A DNA stretch of 64,000 nucleotides from Shewanella avicenniae (GCF_017354945.1 NZ_CP071503.1:3472001-3536000); one strand, 5' to 3'. Shown: positions 29,584-38,645, counted from the first letter of the stretch. Program-made: numbers and translations. Notes: generated by a model from the letters alone, not told the origin.

Positions 29584-30669
29584 GTGGAACTACTTAATAT
29601 TGAATGCCTTGGTAAGTCACTGCGACTAGAAGGCTCAATGGCTGGCTGGCAGCAACTGTTTTGGGATGAACAGTTAGTCTCTCAAAAACAACAAAGTAGC
29701 GCCGACGGTCTACGGGTGCATATTTTTCATCTACACCGTCCCGGCGTAGAAAAACCGCTGGAAGTGCGGCTTGAAACCGACGTGCGCTGGCAGCCCTTTG
29801 TATTGGACTATCGGCTGGTGATTGATGATGAAGTGGTCGTCAGTGGTCAACGCACGACTCAAGATATTGAGCGACAAACACCACCACCAAACGTCCCGGT
29901 AACTAAGCTGAAACCACTCGGCTTACTGGCACTTGGCTTAAAGCTGTTTAAAAGTGCCAAGGTCATCAAAGTGGTGTTGGCGGGCGCCAGTGTCGCAGCC
30001 TATAGCTGGTTGTTTTCGTTTCAATTTGCGCTTGGGCTGATCCTCTGTTTGGTGATCCACGAATATGGCCATATCCGCGCAATGAAGCGTTTTGGCTTAA
30101 AAACCAAAGGAATTTATCTGATTCCGTTCATGGGCGGGCTTGCGGTGAGTGATGACAAGATCAATACCCGTTGGCAAAACGTGGTGATTTCCATCATGGG
30201 TCCCACCTATGGCATGTGGCTGTCAGTGATAGCGTTAATCGCCTACCAATTCACCGGGATTGAGCTACTTGCGGGGCTCGCAGTATTTAACGCGCTACTC
30301 AACATTTTTAATTTGTTGCCCATTTTACCGCTCGACGGCGGCCATATTCTGAAGAGTATTGGTTATTCGCAAAATCACTACACAGGGCTTATCGTGTGCG
30401 TTGCAGGTGCGGTGTTAGGTGTGTATTTAAGCTATATGCTTGGGCTTACCCTGCTCGGTGTATTGCTGGCTGTGGGTAGCTTAGAAATCATAATGGAGTG
30501 GAAATATCGCCATCAAAGCCACTTGCTGCCCATGGATCGCTACGGGCAGATAGTGTCTGCGCTGTGGTATCTGTTCACCGTATGTAGCCTCGCGGCTATC
30601 ATCTGGTACTTAGCCAGCACCAGTGATAACCCGATTATGCAGATCCCGCTGCATATTTTACGCGGCTAA
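29584..30669 (+). CDS. Site-2-type zinc metalloprotease (M50)
   Basis: This 361-residue membrane protein has a soluble N-terminal region (1-115), then several membrane segments. The M50 active-site motif HEYGH (HExxH) sits in LVIHEYGHIRAMKRFG and the third ligand Asp lies in LPILPLDGGHIL, the standard layout of intramembrane site-2 proteases. It begins with GTG at 29584 after a purine-rich GAGAATG. No PDZ domain or anti-sigma factor neighbour is seen, so the substrate is unknown. Confidence 0.88.
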   Translation: MELLNIECLGKSLRLEGSMAGWQQLFWDEQLVSQKQQSSADGLRVHIFHLHRPGVEKPLEVRLETDVRWQPFVLDYRLVIDDEVVVSGQRTTQDIERQTPPPNVPVTKLKPLGLLALGLKLFKSAKVIKVVLAGASVAAYSWLFSFQFALGLILCLVIHEYGHIRAMKRFGLKTKGIYLIPFMGGLAVSDDKINTRWQNVVISIMGPTYGMWLSVIALIAYQFTGIELLAGLAVFNALLNIFNLLPILPLDGGHILKSIGYSQNHYTGLIVCVAGAVLGVYLSYMLGLTLLGVLLAVGSLEIIMEWKYRHQSHLLPMDRYGQIVSALWYLFTVCSLAAIIWYLASTSDNPIMQIPLHILRG

Positions 30670-30718
30670 CACGCCCTGCTCGATGAAAAGGTCAGTTCGG
30701 TGACCATTGTGCTCAATG

Positions 30719-31564
30719 CTAGACAATGTCACCGAATTTACCGCTCTGATAATCACGCACCGCCTGCATAATTTCCGCCTGAGTGTTCATCACAAACGGT
30801 CCCATCTGCACCACTGCTTCTCCAATCGGATTACCCGCCAACAGCAACATACCCGCGCCCTGCTCACCCGCAACAATCTGCACCTGAGTTTGGCTGTCGA
30901 GCACTAACAACTGGCCAGCTGTCACTGCACCGCCAGAAGGCGACTGCAGGCTTCCGTCATAAAGATAGACAGCGCTAAATCCATAGCGGCTAAAATCGAT
31001 GCTGATTGAGCTATTGGCGCTCAGCGAAAGATCCGCCAAGGCACTGTCAGCCGCAAGTTGGGTTAACGGCCCTTGCGCCTGCTGCTGATTTGCGTCCCAC
31101 GCTCCGGCTAACAAATACAGCTGGCTACCATCCCCTTCAATCACCGAATGCTGCAACTCACCACTGTCTTGATACTGCGGCGGGCGCATCTTGTCTTTTG
31201 CCGGCATATTGATCCAGATCTGAAAGCCGTGTAGGCCATCTTTGGCATCAGCAAGCGGCATCTCGGAATGCACGACGCCGCGACCAGTGCTCATCCATTG
31301 CACTTTGCCAGCACGAATCGCTTTCACGTGGCCCATCTGATCGCGATGTTCAAAGCCACCTTTGCGAATATAGGTGAAGGTTTCCATGCCGCGGTGCGGA
31401 TGCGGTGGAAAACCGCCGACATAGTCTTTCTCATCGTCAGAGCGGATTTCGTCCAACATCAGATAAGGATCAAGCGCTAAGCGATGAAAATCAGCAACAC
31501 GGCGAATATTCACGCCGTCACCATCTTGGGTCGGTTGTGCTCGAAGAAGTTGTAAAATACGCAT
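30719..31564 (-). CDS. Pirin-family protein
   Basis: This 281-residue bicupin has the N-terminal pirin metal-binding signature HPHRGMETFTYIRKGGFEHRD followed by GRGVVHSEMP, which provide the His and Glu ligands. Bacterial pirins are iron-binding proteins, some with quercetinase activity; the role here is unknown. It follows the SMP-30 gene by 102 bp on the same strand but has no visible link to sugar metabolism. Confidence 0.9.
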   Translation of the reverse strand: MRILQLLRAQPTQDGDGVNIRRVADFHRLALDPYLMLDEIRSDDEKDYVGGFPPHPHRGMETFTYIRKGGFEHRDQMGHVKAIRAGKVQWMSTGRGVVHSEMPLADAKDGLHGFQIWINMPAKDKMRPPQYQDSGELQHSVIEGDGSQLYLLAGAWDANQQQAQGPLTQLAADSALADLSLSANSSISIDFSRYGFSAVYLYDGSLQSPSGGAVTAGQLLVLDSQTQVQIVAGEQGAGMLLLAGNPIGEAVVQMGPFVMNTQAEIMQAVRDYQSGKFGDIV

Positions 31565-31666
31565 GAGAATCTTCCACTAGAGAGAATAACTAGTATCAGA
31601 TTAAAACCAAAAAAATGGCAAGAAAAGCGCGAATAACCGCAGGAGTTTTTCGATTCTATAGAATGA

Positions 31667-32656
31667 TTAACAGTTGAATGGGGTAGCTGGCAGACCTTTC
31701 ACGCCAACATTGAGTTCAAACAAGCAGCCCGCCTGAGGATACTTGAGTCGCTGTTGCAGGCTAAGTCCTTGATACGCTGTGGTTACGAACAGTTTGTCGA
31801 GATTTGGGCCACCGAAACAAACGTTAGTCACTTGCGGTACTGGGAGTTCAACATGACGATCGATTGTGCCATCCGCGAGAAAACGAACAATGCCATGACC
31901 GCCCCATTGTGCGACCCACAGACCGCCATCAGCGTCCATCACCATCCCATCAGGACAGCCCATCGCATCGTCAAACTGCGCAAACACCTCTTTGGTGATT
32001 GGCATTCCGTGCGAATCGAGCTTGAACTGATAAACGGTACGTTCAAGCGTCGAGTTATGATACATGGTGCTACCATCAGCAGTAATCACCGGGCCATTAC
32101 TGACCACATAGCCATCATCTACCACCTGCGGGCGCTGCGACATACTCGCCATACGGTACAGTTTACCCGTAGGTTGCAACTCGCGGTCGTCCATAGTACC
32201 GAACCATAAGCAACCTGATGGATCGACTGAGGCATCATTCAATCGATTTGAGATCGGCTCTGGTGGTTTAGCGATCGCTACGCGATCACCGCTACTAAAT
32301 TCAACCTGATAAATACCACTAGCAAAGCCCGCAACCATGTCACCCTTGGCACTATGAACAACCCAGCAAACGGATTCATCAAAGGTGCGGTATTGGTGTA
32401 CTTGTGTTTGCGGATCAAACTGGTGGATGCGGTAACGACGAATGTCGACCCAATAGAGGCAGTTATCGAAGGTGTTCCAGTGAAGTCCTTCACCCAGTTG
32501 GCAAGGGAAACCCCAATTTCTTAAACCTTGAAATTGGTCTCGATGATAATGCGATAAAAAAGCGGTTCTCCGGGAAACCCCGGAGAACCTGAACGCCTGT
32601 TCGCCCCCCATAGGCACAGACTGAATTTCGCTATCAAAAAGGTTATTGGTTTTCAC
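31667..32656 (-). CDS. SMP-30/gluconolactonase-family lactonase, doubtful 5' end
   Basis: From about residue 46 the protein is a normal SMP-30 beta-propeller: CQLGEGLHWN with the metal-binding Glu, the ISNRLNDASVDPSGCLWFGTMD block and GCPDGMVMDADGGLWVAQWGG with the conserved Asp. Relatives hydrolyse sugar lactones such as xylono- or arabinono-lactone. The first ~45 residues do not look like this family, and their codons include a strong minus-strand terminator (32556-32589). The true start may differ, or the 5' end may have been replaced or damaged. A link to the nearby sugar dehydrogenase is likely. Confidence 0.72.
   Translation of the reverse strand: MKTNNLFDSEIQSVPMGGEQAFRFSGVSRRTAFLSHYHRDQFQGLRNWGFPCQLGEGLHWNTFDNCLYWVDIRRYRIHQFDPQTQVHQYRTFDESVCWVVHSAKGDMVAGFASGIYQVEFSSGDRVAIAKPPEPISNRLNDASVDPSGCLWFGTMDDRELQPTGKLYRMASMSQRPQVVDDGYVVSNGPVITADGSTMYHNSTLERTVYQFKLDSHGMPITKEVFAQFDDAMGCPDGMVMDADGGLWVAQWGGHGIVRFLADGTIDRHVELPVPQVTNVCFGGPNLDKLFVTTAYQGLSLQQRLKYPQAGCLFELNVGVKGLPATPFNC
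32556..32589 (-). terminator. Strong terminator inside the annotated 5' end of the lactonase gene
   Basis: A perfect 11-bp stem (GGTTCTCCGGG / CCCGGAGAACC) with a 4-nt loop is followed on the minus strand by GC and six T residues. It has every property of an intrinsic terminator acting leftward, yet lies 67-100 bases inside the lactonase reading frame. Confidence 0.85.
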
Positions 32657-32986
32657 TAATACGACACTGAATATATTTTTTCACTTTAATCGGTGAAATA
32701 AATTTATGTCTTAGTAATTAAATTACATTACGACTTTTTTTAAGCTTTGGCAGTTTATTCTAATTGATAATTAGAACCGCTATCGCTCCCCAAATAGTGA
32801 GTTAATGATGCCTGTTATTAATGGCAAATAAAATCTTTTTTACCGCAGCAACTATAGACTTTGGTCTATATAAAACTGATACCTTTAATATAAACTTAAT
32901 TAACTAATTGATTTGAAAAGTATTCAGATGATTTATTAGATAATCTTCGAATAAAATAATGGGATCTATTTCACACTGAGTTGTAA
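32657..32986. other. AT-rich gap between lactonase and permease genes
   Basis: No gene is seen. It contains a perfect 13-bp palindrome GTAATTAAATTAC (about 32714-32726) that does not match the operator motif of this locus. This may be the leader of the lactonase gene or of a lost small gene ended by the terminator at 32556. Confidence 0.4.
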
Positions 32987-33688
32987 CTATGAGAAGAAAG
33001 AGGCAATCCCAGAGATTAGCGAGGCAAGTAGTGTAAGCTTTCTGACGATGTCGTTATTGATATAGTTTTGCATAAACTCAGACATCAACCAGCCCAGTAA
33101 AATCGCCGGGATACATTGAATAAACAGCACCACATCTGAATAACCTGCTGAGCCAGCATACCACAACACTATCAAACCAAATATATTGATATATAAAAAG
33201 AAAACACTCAAATTTGCTTTAATTTTGTGATGTTCTGCCGACTGATACAGCAGCCCCATTGGCGCGCCGCCTGCCGAGGTGGTGGTTCCCATAAAACCAG
33301 ACAAGGTACTGGCCATCAGGTTAGTGAACAGATTAATTACCGGCTTATGCCCAACAAATGAGGCAATAACACCGAGAATAATGGTTGAACCGAGTAAAAA
33401 TTTATAATGATAAGGTTCGATATACAGCATTACCAAGCCTGCAATCCCCACACCTAAAGTGCCGCCAATCACAGAAACTGAGGTTTGTTTGACATCGATC
33501 GCGCGAATATTTCTTACCGACAACAATAAGGTAAGAAATAAAGCATTAAGGATCATTGGGGCAGGCACTAATTGCGGATAAATTAAAAAGAGTACGGGAG
33601 CACAAAGTAAGCCAAGGCCGAAACCAATGACACTTTGTAAACAGGCGCCCACCATCAGCACCAGATACACCCATACCATATCAGTCAA
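32987..33688 (-). CDS. TauE/SafE-family permease
   Basis: This 233-residue inner-membrane protein has about seven hydrophobic segments and the family features GFGLGLLCAPVLFLIYPQLVPAPMILN and GFMGTTTSAGGAPMGLL in the two halves. TSUP/TauE-SafE carriers mainly move sulfonates, sulfite or organic anions. Lying beside a sugar dehydrogenase it could handle a sugar acid such as arabinonate, which is an inference from context. An operator-like motif is found 92 bp upstream. Confidence 0.85.
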   Translation of the reverse strand: MTDMVWVYLVLMVGACLQSVIGFGLGLLCAPVLFLIYPQLVPAPMILNALFLTLLLSVRNIRAIDVKQTSVSVIGGTLGVGIAGLVMLYIEPYHYKFLLGSTIILGVIASFVGHKPVINLFTNLMASTLSGFMGTTTSAGGAPMGLLYQSAEHHKIKANLSVFFLYINIFGLIVLWYAGSAGYSDVVLFIQCIPAILLGWLMSEFMQNYINNDIVRKLTLLASLISGIASFFS

Positions 33689-33728
33689 TCTGAATTACCT
33701 ATTATTATGTATTTTTATTTAGATAGTA

Positions 33729-33763
33729 CCGAGTATCTTGACGCCCCAAACGAAGATACTCGG
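33729..33763 (-). other. Stem-loop between dehydrogenase and permease genes
   Basis: A perfect 11-bp inverted repeat (CCGAGTATCTT / AAGATACTCGG) with a 13-nt loop lies between the two genes. It lacks a T run, so it could be an mRNA-processing or stabilising hairpin, or a weak terminator after the dehydrogenase. Confidence 0.5.
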
Positions 33764-33779
33764 CCGATATATTAAACGT

Positions 33780-33792
33780 ATTATAATATAAT
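33780..33792. promoter_or_regulatory. Candidate GntR operator, permease gene
   Basis: ATTATAATATAAT is a perfect palindrome around a central A and an AT-rich variant of the ATTGTA-N-TACAAT motif. It lies 92 bp before the permease start. This is one of the weaker copies. Confidence 0.4.
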
Positions 33793-33854
33793 TAGTTGCA
33801 GACGCAAAACGCGAACGTTAATAAAGAGTAATAATTGAGACTTAGCGCCAGTTG

Positions 33855-34634
33855 TTATATCCAACCGCCATCAACAATCAATGTTTGCGCGGTGAGCATG
33901 GCACTTTCATCAGAGGCTAAAAACAGCGTGGCATTCGCAATATCATCCGGCCCAAGACGCTCTTTAATGCATTGATTATCTTGGATCTCTTGGAGCATAT
34001 CGGGAGTTAGCCAATGAGAAAGTTGTCGCTCAGTGATCACCCATCCTGGGATCAGGGTGTTCACCCGGATATGGTTTTTTCCAAACTGCTTGGCCAGCGT
34101 GCGAGTCAAGCCCTCCAACCCTGCTTTAGCCGTAGTGTAAGCAGGCATACAGGCTTGTTTGATGTGCCAACTGATCGAGCCCAGATTGATAATACTGCCG
34201 CCGCCTAGACGTTGCATTTGTGGCGCAACAGCTTGAGCGGTGAAGAAACACGGTCGCAAGTTGATCGCCATACGATCATCCCAATACGCCACAGAAACAT
34301 CTTCAACTTCATGACGGGTATCATCAGCGGCATTGTTGATTAATACCGAGATATCGCCCTGTTGCTGTTGCACCTGCTCAATCGCCTGTTGCAACGCGGG
34401 CACGTCACGGATATCACAATGAATGAAGGTAGGATCCCAATCAAATTTACCACGCAGGCGCTGGCAAAGTGCATGACTTTCATCATCGGCGATATCAACA
34501 AAACTGACTTTGGCGCCCTGTTCACAGAAACGCTCCACCATCACCGCACCAATACCTGCACCGCCACCCGTGATAAACACACTTTTGTCCTTGAGACAAG
34601 GATAGCGAGTTCGACTCTTAGATTGCATACTCAT
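33855..34634 (-). CDS. SDR-family pentose 1-dehydrogenase (XylB-like)
   Basis: This 259-residue short-chain dehydrogenase has the Rossmann motif FITGGGAGIGAVMVERF, NNAADDTRH, the catalytic Ser in LGSISWHIKQA and YTTAK with catalytic Tyr and Lys. It resembles remembered Caulobacter XylB (D-xylose 1-dehydrogenase) in several blocks: the YPxLK start, DIADDESHAL, the INLRP/SISWH region and the C-terminal DGGW. It therefore probably oxidises a pentose, here plausibly L-arabinose, to the lactone with NAD. It sits 48 bp after the GntR gene and is likely co-transcribed with it. Confidence 0.87.
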   Translation of the reverse strand: MSMQSKSRTRYPCLKDKSVFITGGGAGIGAVMVERFCEQGAKVSFVDIADDESHALCQRLRGKFDWDPTFIHCDIRDVPALQQAIEQVQQQQGDISVLINNAADDTRHEVEDVSVAYWDDRMAINLRPCFFTAQAVAPQMQRLGGGSIINLGSISWHIKQACMPAYTTAKAGLEGLTRTLAKQFGKNHIRVNTLIPGWVITERQLSHWLTPDMLQEIQDNQCIKERLGPDDIANATLFLASDESAMLTAQTLIVDGGWI

Positions 34635-34682
34635 TCTTAAAACGACCTGTAAGGCAATGACGTGATTCTAGCGTTAAAGCAA

Positions 34683-35402
34683 TTAAGCCTCTAGTTTAGC
34701 AGCGATCTCTTTTTCAATAACCGCCATCGCTTCTTCAATCAACGCTGTCATCTGTTTACGCGCCAACTCAGGTTGTCGAGCGGCAATCGCGTCATAAATT
34801 ACTGCATGGTCTTCAGCCACACTCACATCACTGCCTTTCGCTGGCGTAGTATGTTGAATACTCACACCTAATGCAGTGTTGATAAAATCGCGCAGATGGA
34901 AGAAAAAGCGGTTGCCACTGGCTTGCAGAATACTGGTATGAAACGCCAAATCGGATTCATGCAGCGTTTGATTTGGGGTTCTTGCCGCTTTGCGCATGTC
35001 ATCAAGTGCCGCCGCAATATTGGCGATATCCTCATCTTTACCATATTGTGCGGCCAGCGCAGCAGCTTGAGGTTCAATGGCTAAACGTACTTGTAAGAAC
35101 TCTTTTAACACTTGTAGCGACGGCCCACTCTCTAACATCCAATTGAGCACGTTAGTATCGTACAAGTTCCAATTTCCGGCTGACTCAACGCGGATCCCCT
35201 GTCTTGGGCGCGACGAGATTAACCCTTTTGCAGCTAACATCTTTACGGCTTCACGAATGGCGGTACGACTGATGCCATACATATCACACAACTGAGCTTC
35301 AGTAGGTAAGCCAGTGTTTATGTTGTATTTTCCAGCAACAATCGCCTTACCCAACTCGTTAGTCACTCGCTGTGACAAATTTAAATTTTCTAGCCTTGCC
35401 AT
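34683..35402 (-). CDS. FadR-type GntR regulator, proposed arabinan-locus regulator
   Basis: This 239-residue protein has an N-terminal GntR winged helix (residues 8-72, with LPTEAQLCDMYGISRTAIREAV) and an all-helical FCD effector domain (about 95-220, with His/Asp residues in the ESDLAFHTSIL and RFFFHLRDF segments). FCD proteins bind organic acids or sugars and typically recognise GT-N-AC centred palindromes. Such a motif precedes this gene and nearly all transport and hydrolase genes of the locus, so it is the best candidate for the local repressor. It is divergent from the symporter gene. Confidence 0.9.
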   Translation of the reverse strand: MARLENLNLSQRVTNELGKAIVAGKYNINTGLPTEAQLCDMYGISRTAIREAVKMLAAKGLISSRPRQGIRVESAGNWNLYDTNVLNWMLESGPSLQVLKEFLQVRLAIEPQAAALAAQYGKDEDIANIAAALDDMRKAARTPNQTLHESDLAFHTSILQASGNRFFFHLRDFINTALGVSIQHTTPAKGSDVSVAEDHAVIYDAIAARQPELARKQMTALIEEAMAVIEKEIAAKLEA

Positions 35403-35429
35403 GGGATGTCCTTAAACGGAGTGAGGTCA

Positions 35430-35442
35430 ATCATAGTACAAT
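35430..35442. promoter_or_regulatory. Candidate GntR operator, regulator gene
   Basis: ATCATAGTACAAT, in reverse ATTGTACTATGAT, lies 28 bp before the start of the GntR gene. It keeps the ATTGTA half and suggests autoregulation. Confidence 0.55.
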
Positions 35443-35637
35443 AGTTTTTTTCCACAACAAGTCAATCAGTTAGCGCTATCTTCGGCGCTGTTTCACAGAT
35501 TATTTGCGGAGAAAGTGAACTTTGTGAAACACCTCTGCAATCTACAGATCTACATTTTTTAATTCAGGTTACTATGATGCCATAGCGAGTAACAAAATAA
35601 TCTAAGATAAGCCGCGGAAAACCTTAATTAACTTTAT

Positions 35638-35650
35638 TTTATATTATAAT
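35638..35650. promoter_or_regulatory. Candidate GntR operator, symporter gene
   Basis: TTTATATTATAAT lies 87 bp before the symporter start. It has the same spacing and palindromic form as the other sites but lacks the GT/AC core, so it is a weak copy. The remainder of the 334-bp divergent region is AT-rich without a gene. Confidence 0.4.
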
Positions 35651-35736
35651 ATGCTCTAAGCTCTCATAGCAGGATTCTGTAATGTTGATGGGGATCACCA
35701 TTACAGCCACTACAAGCACAAACGGAATACGACACT

Positions 35737-37386
35737 ATGGTTGAACTAAGTACCTTAGACTGGCTGGTACTCGGCGGCTTTTTTATATTGCTGGTGGGTG
35801 TAGTCGTTATGTCTTTACGACAAAAAGAAGAAGATACTGCTGACTACTTTCTTGCTGGCCGCAATGCCAGTTGGTTAGTTATCGGCGCCTCAATTTTCGC
35901 GTCAAATATTGGCTCGGAGCACCTTGTAGGCCTATCTGGCTCAGGGGCTGAAACCGGGATGGCAATGGCGCACTGGGAATTACAGTCGTGGATTATTCTG
36001 CTGCTCGGTTGGATATTCGTACCTTTTTATTGGAGTTCGAAAGTCTACACCATGCCGGAATTTCTCGAACGCCGCTTTAACTCCAAGTGTCGCACCTTCC
36101 TCTCGGTCATTTCACTGGTGAGCTATGTACTGACCAAAGTGGCAGTGACTGTGTATGCCGGTGGGGTCGCATTTAAGACGATTCTCGGCATTGAGTCGAT
36201 CTGGGGCATCGATTTCTTCTGGATCTCGGCCATCGGGTTGGTGGTGATCACCGGTATCTATACCGTGCTCGGCGGTATGAAAGCGATTATGTGGACCTCG
36301 GTACTGCAAACACCAGTGCTGATTATTGGCTCTTTGGTGATCTTAGTGGTTGGCTTAGAAACCCTAGGTGGCGGTAACGGCATGATGGCCGGTTGGGACG
36401 TGGTTGAACGCGTGAATGGCGATAACATGCACCTGATGCGCTCTGCTGCAGATCCGAACTTCCCATGGCCAGGCATCATTTTTGGCTCATTTATTATCGG
36501 CTTCTGGTACTTCTGTACTGACCAATACATAGTACAACGGGTGTTGTCTGCTAAAGGCATTAAAGAAGCACGTCGCGGTACTATGTTTGCCGGTTATCTG
36601 AAACTGCTGCCGGTGTTTATTTTCTTGGTGCCAGGCATGATCGCCGTAGCACTGAAGCAAACCGGCGTTATCAGTTACGATAGTTCTGACCAAGCGTTCC
36701 CAACCTTAGTTGCACAACTTCTGCCCGCGGGCGTAAAAGGGATTGTGATCGGGGGCTTGGTCGCAGCATTGATGAGCTCTTTGGCGTCACTGTTCAACTC
36801 ATCTGCCACACTGTTTACCATCGACTTCTACAAAAAGTATCGTCCAGATTGCAGCGAGAAAAAACTGCTGCAAGTTGGCCGTATCGCTACCGTAGTGGTG
36901 GTGGTACTGGGTATCGTTTGGATCCCTGTGATGAACGCCATCGCCGATGTGCTGTATGAATATCTGCAAAGTGTACAATCATTGATTGCGCCGGGCATTG
37001 CTGCGGTATTTGTGATGGGGCTGCTTAGCCGTAAGATCACCCCTAGTGCCGGCTTTGTTGGCATGGTGGTTGGCTTCGTACTCGGTATGGTGCGTTTGGT
37101 GCTGCTGCCGTTCAAAGACAGCGTTGCTGGTACCTCACTGGCTTGGGTGGTTGAAATGAACTGGCTCTACTACTGCGTGATGCTGTTTATCATCGTCTGC
37201 GCGGTTATCGTGGTCACCAGTATGTTTACCAAAGCAGCGACGGAAGAGCAGATCCAAGGTTTGACCTTTGGCACCTTAGGCAAAGGCACCATGAAAGAAG
37301 TGCTCGATGGACTAGATAAGTGGGATTACATCCATACCATTGGTATTTTGGGTATCACCGCTGTTATCTACTGGCGCTTCTGGTAA
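35737..37386 (+). CDS. Sodium/sugar symporter (SSS/SGLT family)
   Basis: This 549-residue protein has about 14 membrane segments. The N-terminal signature DYFLAGRNASWLVIGASIFASNIGSEHLVGLSG and GGMKAIMWTSVLQ are typical of the SGLT branch of the solute:sodium symporter family, which takes up monosaccharides with sodium. In this setting L-arabinose is the most likely substrate. It is followed by a strong terminator, so it forms its own transcription unit. Confidence 0.92.
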   Translation: MVELSTLDWLVLGGFFILLVGVVVMSLRQKEEDTADYFLAGRNASWLVIGASIFASNIGSEHLVGLSGSGAETGMAMAHWELQSWIILLLGWIFVPFYWSSKVYTMPEFLERRFNSKCRTFLSVISLVSYVLTKVAVTVYAGGVAFKTILGIESIWGIDFFWISAIGLVVITGIYTVLGGMKAIMWTSVLQTPVLIIGSLVILVVGLETLGGGNGMMAGWDVVERVNGDNMHLMRSAADPNFPWPGIIFGSFIIGFWYFCTDQYIVQRVLSAKGIKEARRGTMFAGYLKLLPVFIFLVPGMIAVALKQTGVISYDSSDQAFPTLVAQLLPAGVKGIVIGGLVAALMSSLASLFNSSATLFTIDFYKKYRPDCSEKKLLQVGRIATVVVVVLGIVWIPVMNAIADVLYEYLQSVQSLIAPGIAAVFVMGLLSRKITPSAGFVGMVVGFVLGMVRLVLLPFKDSVAGTSLAWVVEMNWLYYCVMLFIIVCAVIVVTSMFTKAATEEQIQGLTFGTLGKGTMKEVLDGLDKWDYIHTIGILGITAVIYWRFW

Positions 37387-37405
37387 GCCAACAAGTAGAT
37401 TCATC

Positions 37406-37437
37406 ACAAGGCCGTCATTACGACGGCCTTGTTGTTT
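37406..37437 (+). terminator. Terminator of the symporter gene
   Basis: An 11-bp perfect stem (ACAAGGCCGTC / GACGGCCTTGT) with a 5-nt loop is followed by TGTTTT. Confidence 0.85.
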
Positions 37438-37548
37438 TGGGCTTCATTGAGGTTTAAGGCGCCAGCTTTACGCTCTACCCTATTCTTCCGCGGAGTTACC
37501 CAACTCAAGCGGCTGCGTCAGATCGCGGAATTCAGTTTAAATATTATT

Positions 37549-37561
37549 ATTGTATTACTTA
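37549..37561. promoter_or_regulatory. Candidate GntR operator, GH43 gene
   Basis: ATTGTATTACTTA lies 68 bp before the GH43 start. The left half and the central GTATTAC core match the best copy exactly. Confidence 0.65.
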
Positions 37562-37628
37562 TGTGCTACCATCCGACCCTGGGGGATTTTAGGTTTCGGA
37601 TGAACAATTCTTTGATAGGAAACGATTC

Positions 37629-38645
37629 ATGAAGGCAATAGCAAAACTTGCCGCAGCAACCTTGATGGCGTTGGGCGTCAGCCATGCTGCAAATGCAATA
37701 CAAGTAGAAGTTCATGACCCGGTAATGGCCAAAGATGGCGATACCTATTATGTGTTTAGCACAGGTCCTGGCATTACCTATTACCAATCAAAAGACATGA
37801 AACACTGGGAAAAAGTGGGGCGTGTTTTCAAAGATGAACCAAGCTGGGCGCGTCGTGTGGCACCGGGCTTTGACGGCCACTTGTGGGCACCAGACGTATA
37901 CCACAAAGATGGTAAATTCTATCTCTATTACTCGGTGTCCTCATTTGGTAAAAACACCTCTGGAATTGGCGTCACCGTGAATAAGACGCTTGATCCAAAG
38001 TCACCAGACTATGAATGGGTTGACCAAGGTATCGTACTGCAATCAGTACCAAACCGTGACAACTGGAACGCCATCGATCCTGCTATCGTAGAAGATGATA
38101 ACGGTACGCCTTGGATGAGTTTTGGCTCGTTCTGGGATGGCTTGAAGATCGTAAAACTCGATCCCAACATGACCCGTCTAGCTGAACCACAAGAATGGCA
38201 CACGATTGCCAAACGCCCACGCAATTCAAACCTGCCCGATACCGAAGCCGGTAACGGTGCTATTGAAGCGCCCTATATCTTCAAGAAAAACGGCTACTAC
38301 TACCTATTTGTGTCGTTTGACCTTTGCTGCCGTAAGATGGACAGCACCTATCACATCATGGTGGGGCGCAGTAAAAACGTTGAAGGGCCTTACTTAGATA
38401 AGAACGGCCACGACATGAACCAAGGCGGCGGCTCATTAGTATTGAAAGGCGACAAAGATTGGGTCGCTCTTGGGCACAACGCCGCATATACCTTTGATGG
38501 CAAAGATTATCTGGTGTTCCACGCCTATGAAACCGCTGACGATGCGCTGCAAAAACTGCGGATATTGGAAATGAAGTGGGAAAACGACTGGCCAGTTGTA
38601 AACCCAGCCGATCTCAATAAAAACACCACAGTGTTAAAGAAGTAA
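37629..38645 (+). CDS. GH43 endo-alpha-1,5-L-arabinanase, exported
   Basis: This 338-residue protein has a signal peptide ending MALGVSHAANA and a single five-bladed GH43 domain. The catalytic triad is visible as Asp in VEVHDPVMAKD, Asp in NAIDPAIVEDD and Glu in GAIEAPYIFKK. The overall form (HLWAPDVYHKDGKFYLYYS, GHNAAYTFDGKDYLVFHAYE) is that of endo-arabinanases that cut the alpha-1,5 backbone of arabinan. It probably acts in the periplasm on imported oligosaccharides. AGGA lies just before the ATG, and a shared terminator follows. Confidence 0.92.
   Translation: MKAIAKLAAATLMALGVSHAANAIQVEVHDPVMAKDGDTYYVFSTGPGITYYQSKDMKHWEKVGRVFKDEPSWARRVAPGFDGHLWAPDVYHKDGKFYLYYSVSSFGKNTSGIGVTVNKTLDPKSPDYEWVDQGIVLQSVPNRDNWNAIDPAIVEDDNGTPWMSFGSFWDGLKIVKLDPNMTRLAEPQEWHTIAKRPRNSNLPDTEAGNGAIEAPYIFKKNGYYYLFVSFDLCCRKMDSTYHIMVGRSKNVEGPYLDKNGHDMNQGGGSLVLKGDKDWVALGHNAAYTFDGKDYLVFHAYETADDALQKLRILEMKWENDWPVVNPADLNKNTTVLKK

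Noticed and set aside
32714..32726. GTAATTAAATTAC palindrome as another copy of the locus operator
   Set aside because: It lacks the central GTA-N-TAC core and could be chance in very AT-rich DNA.
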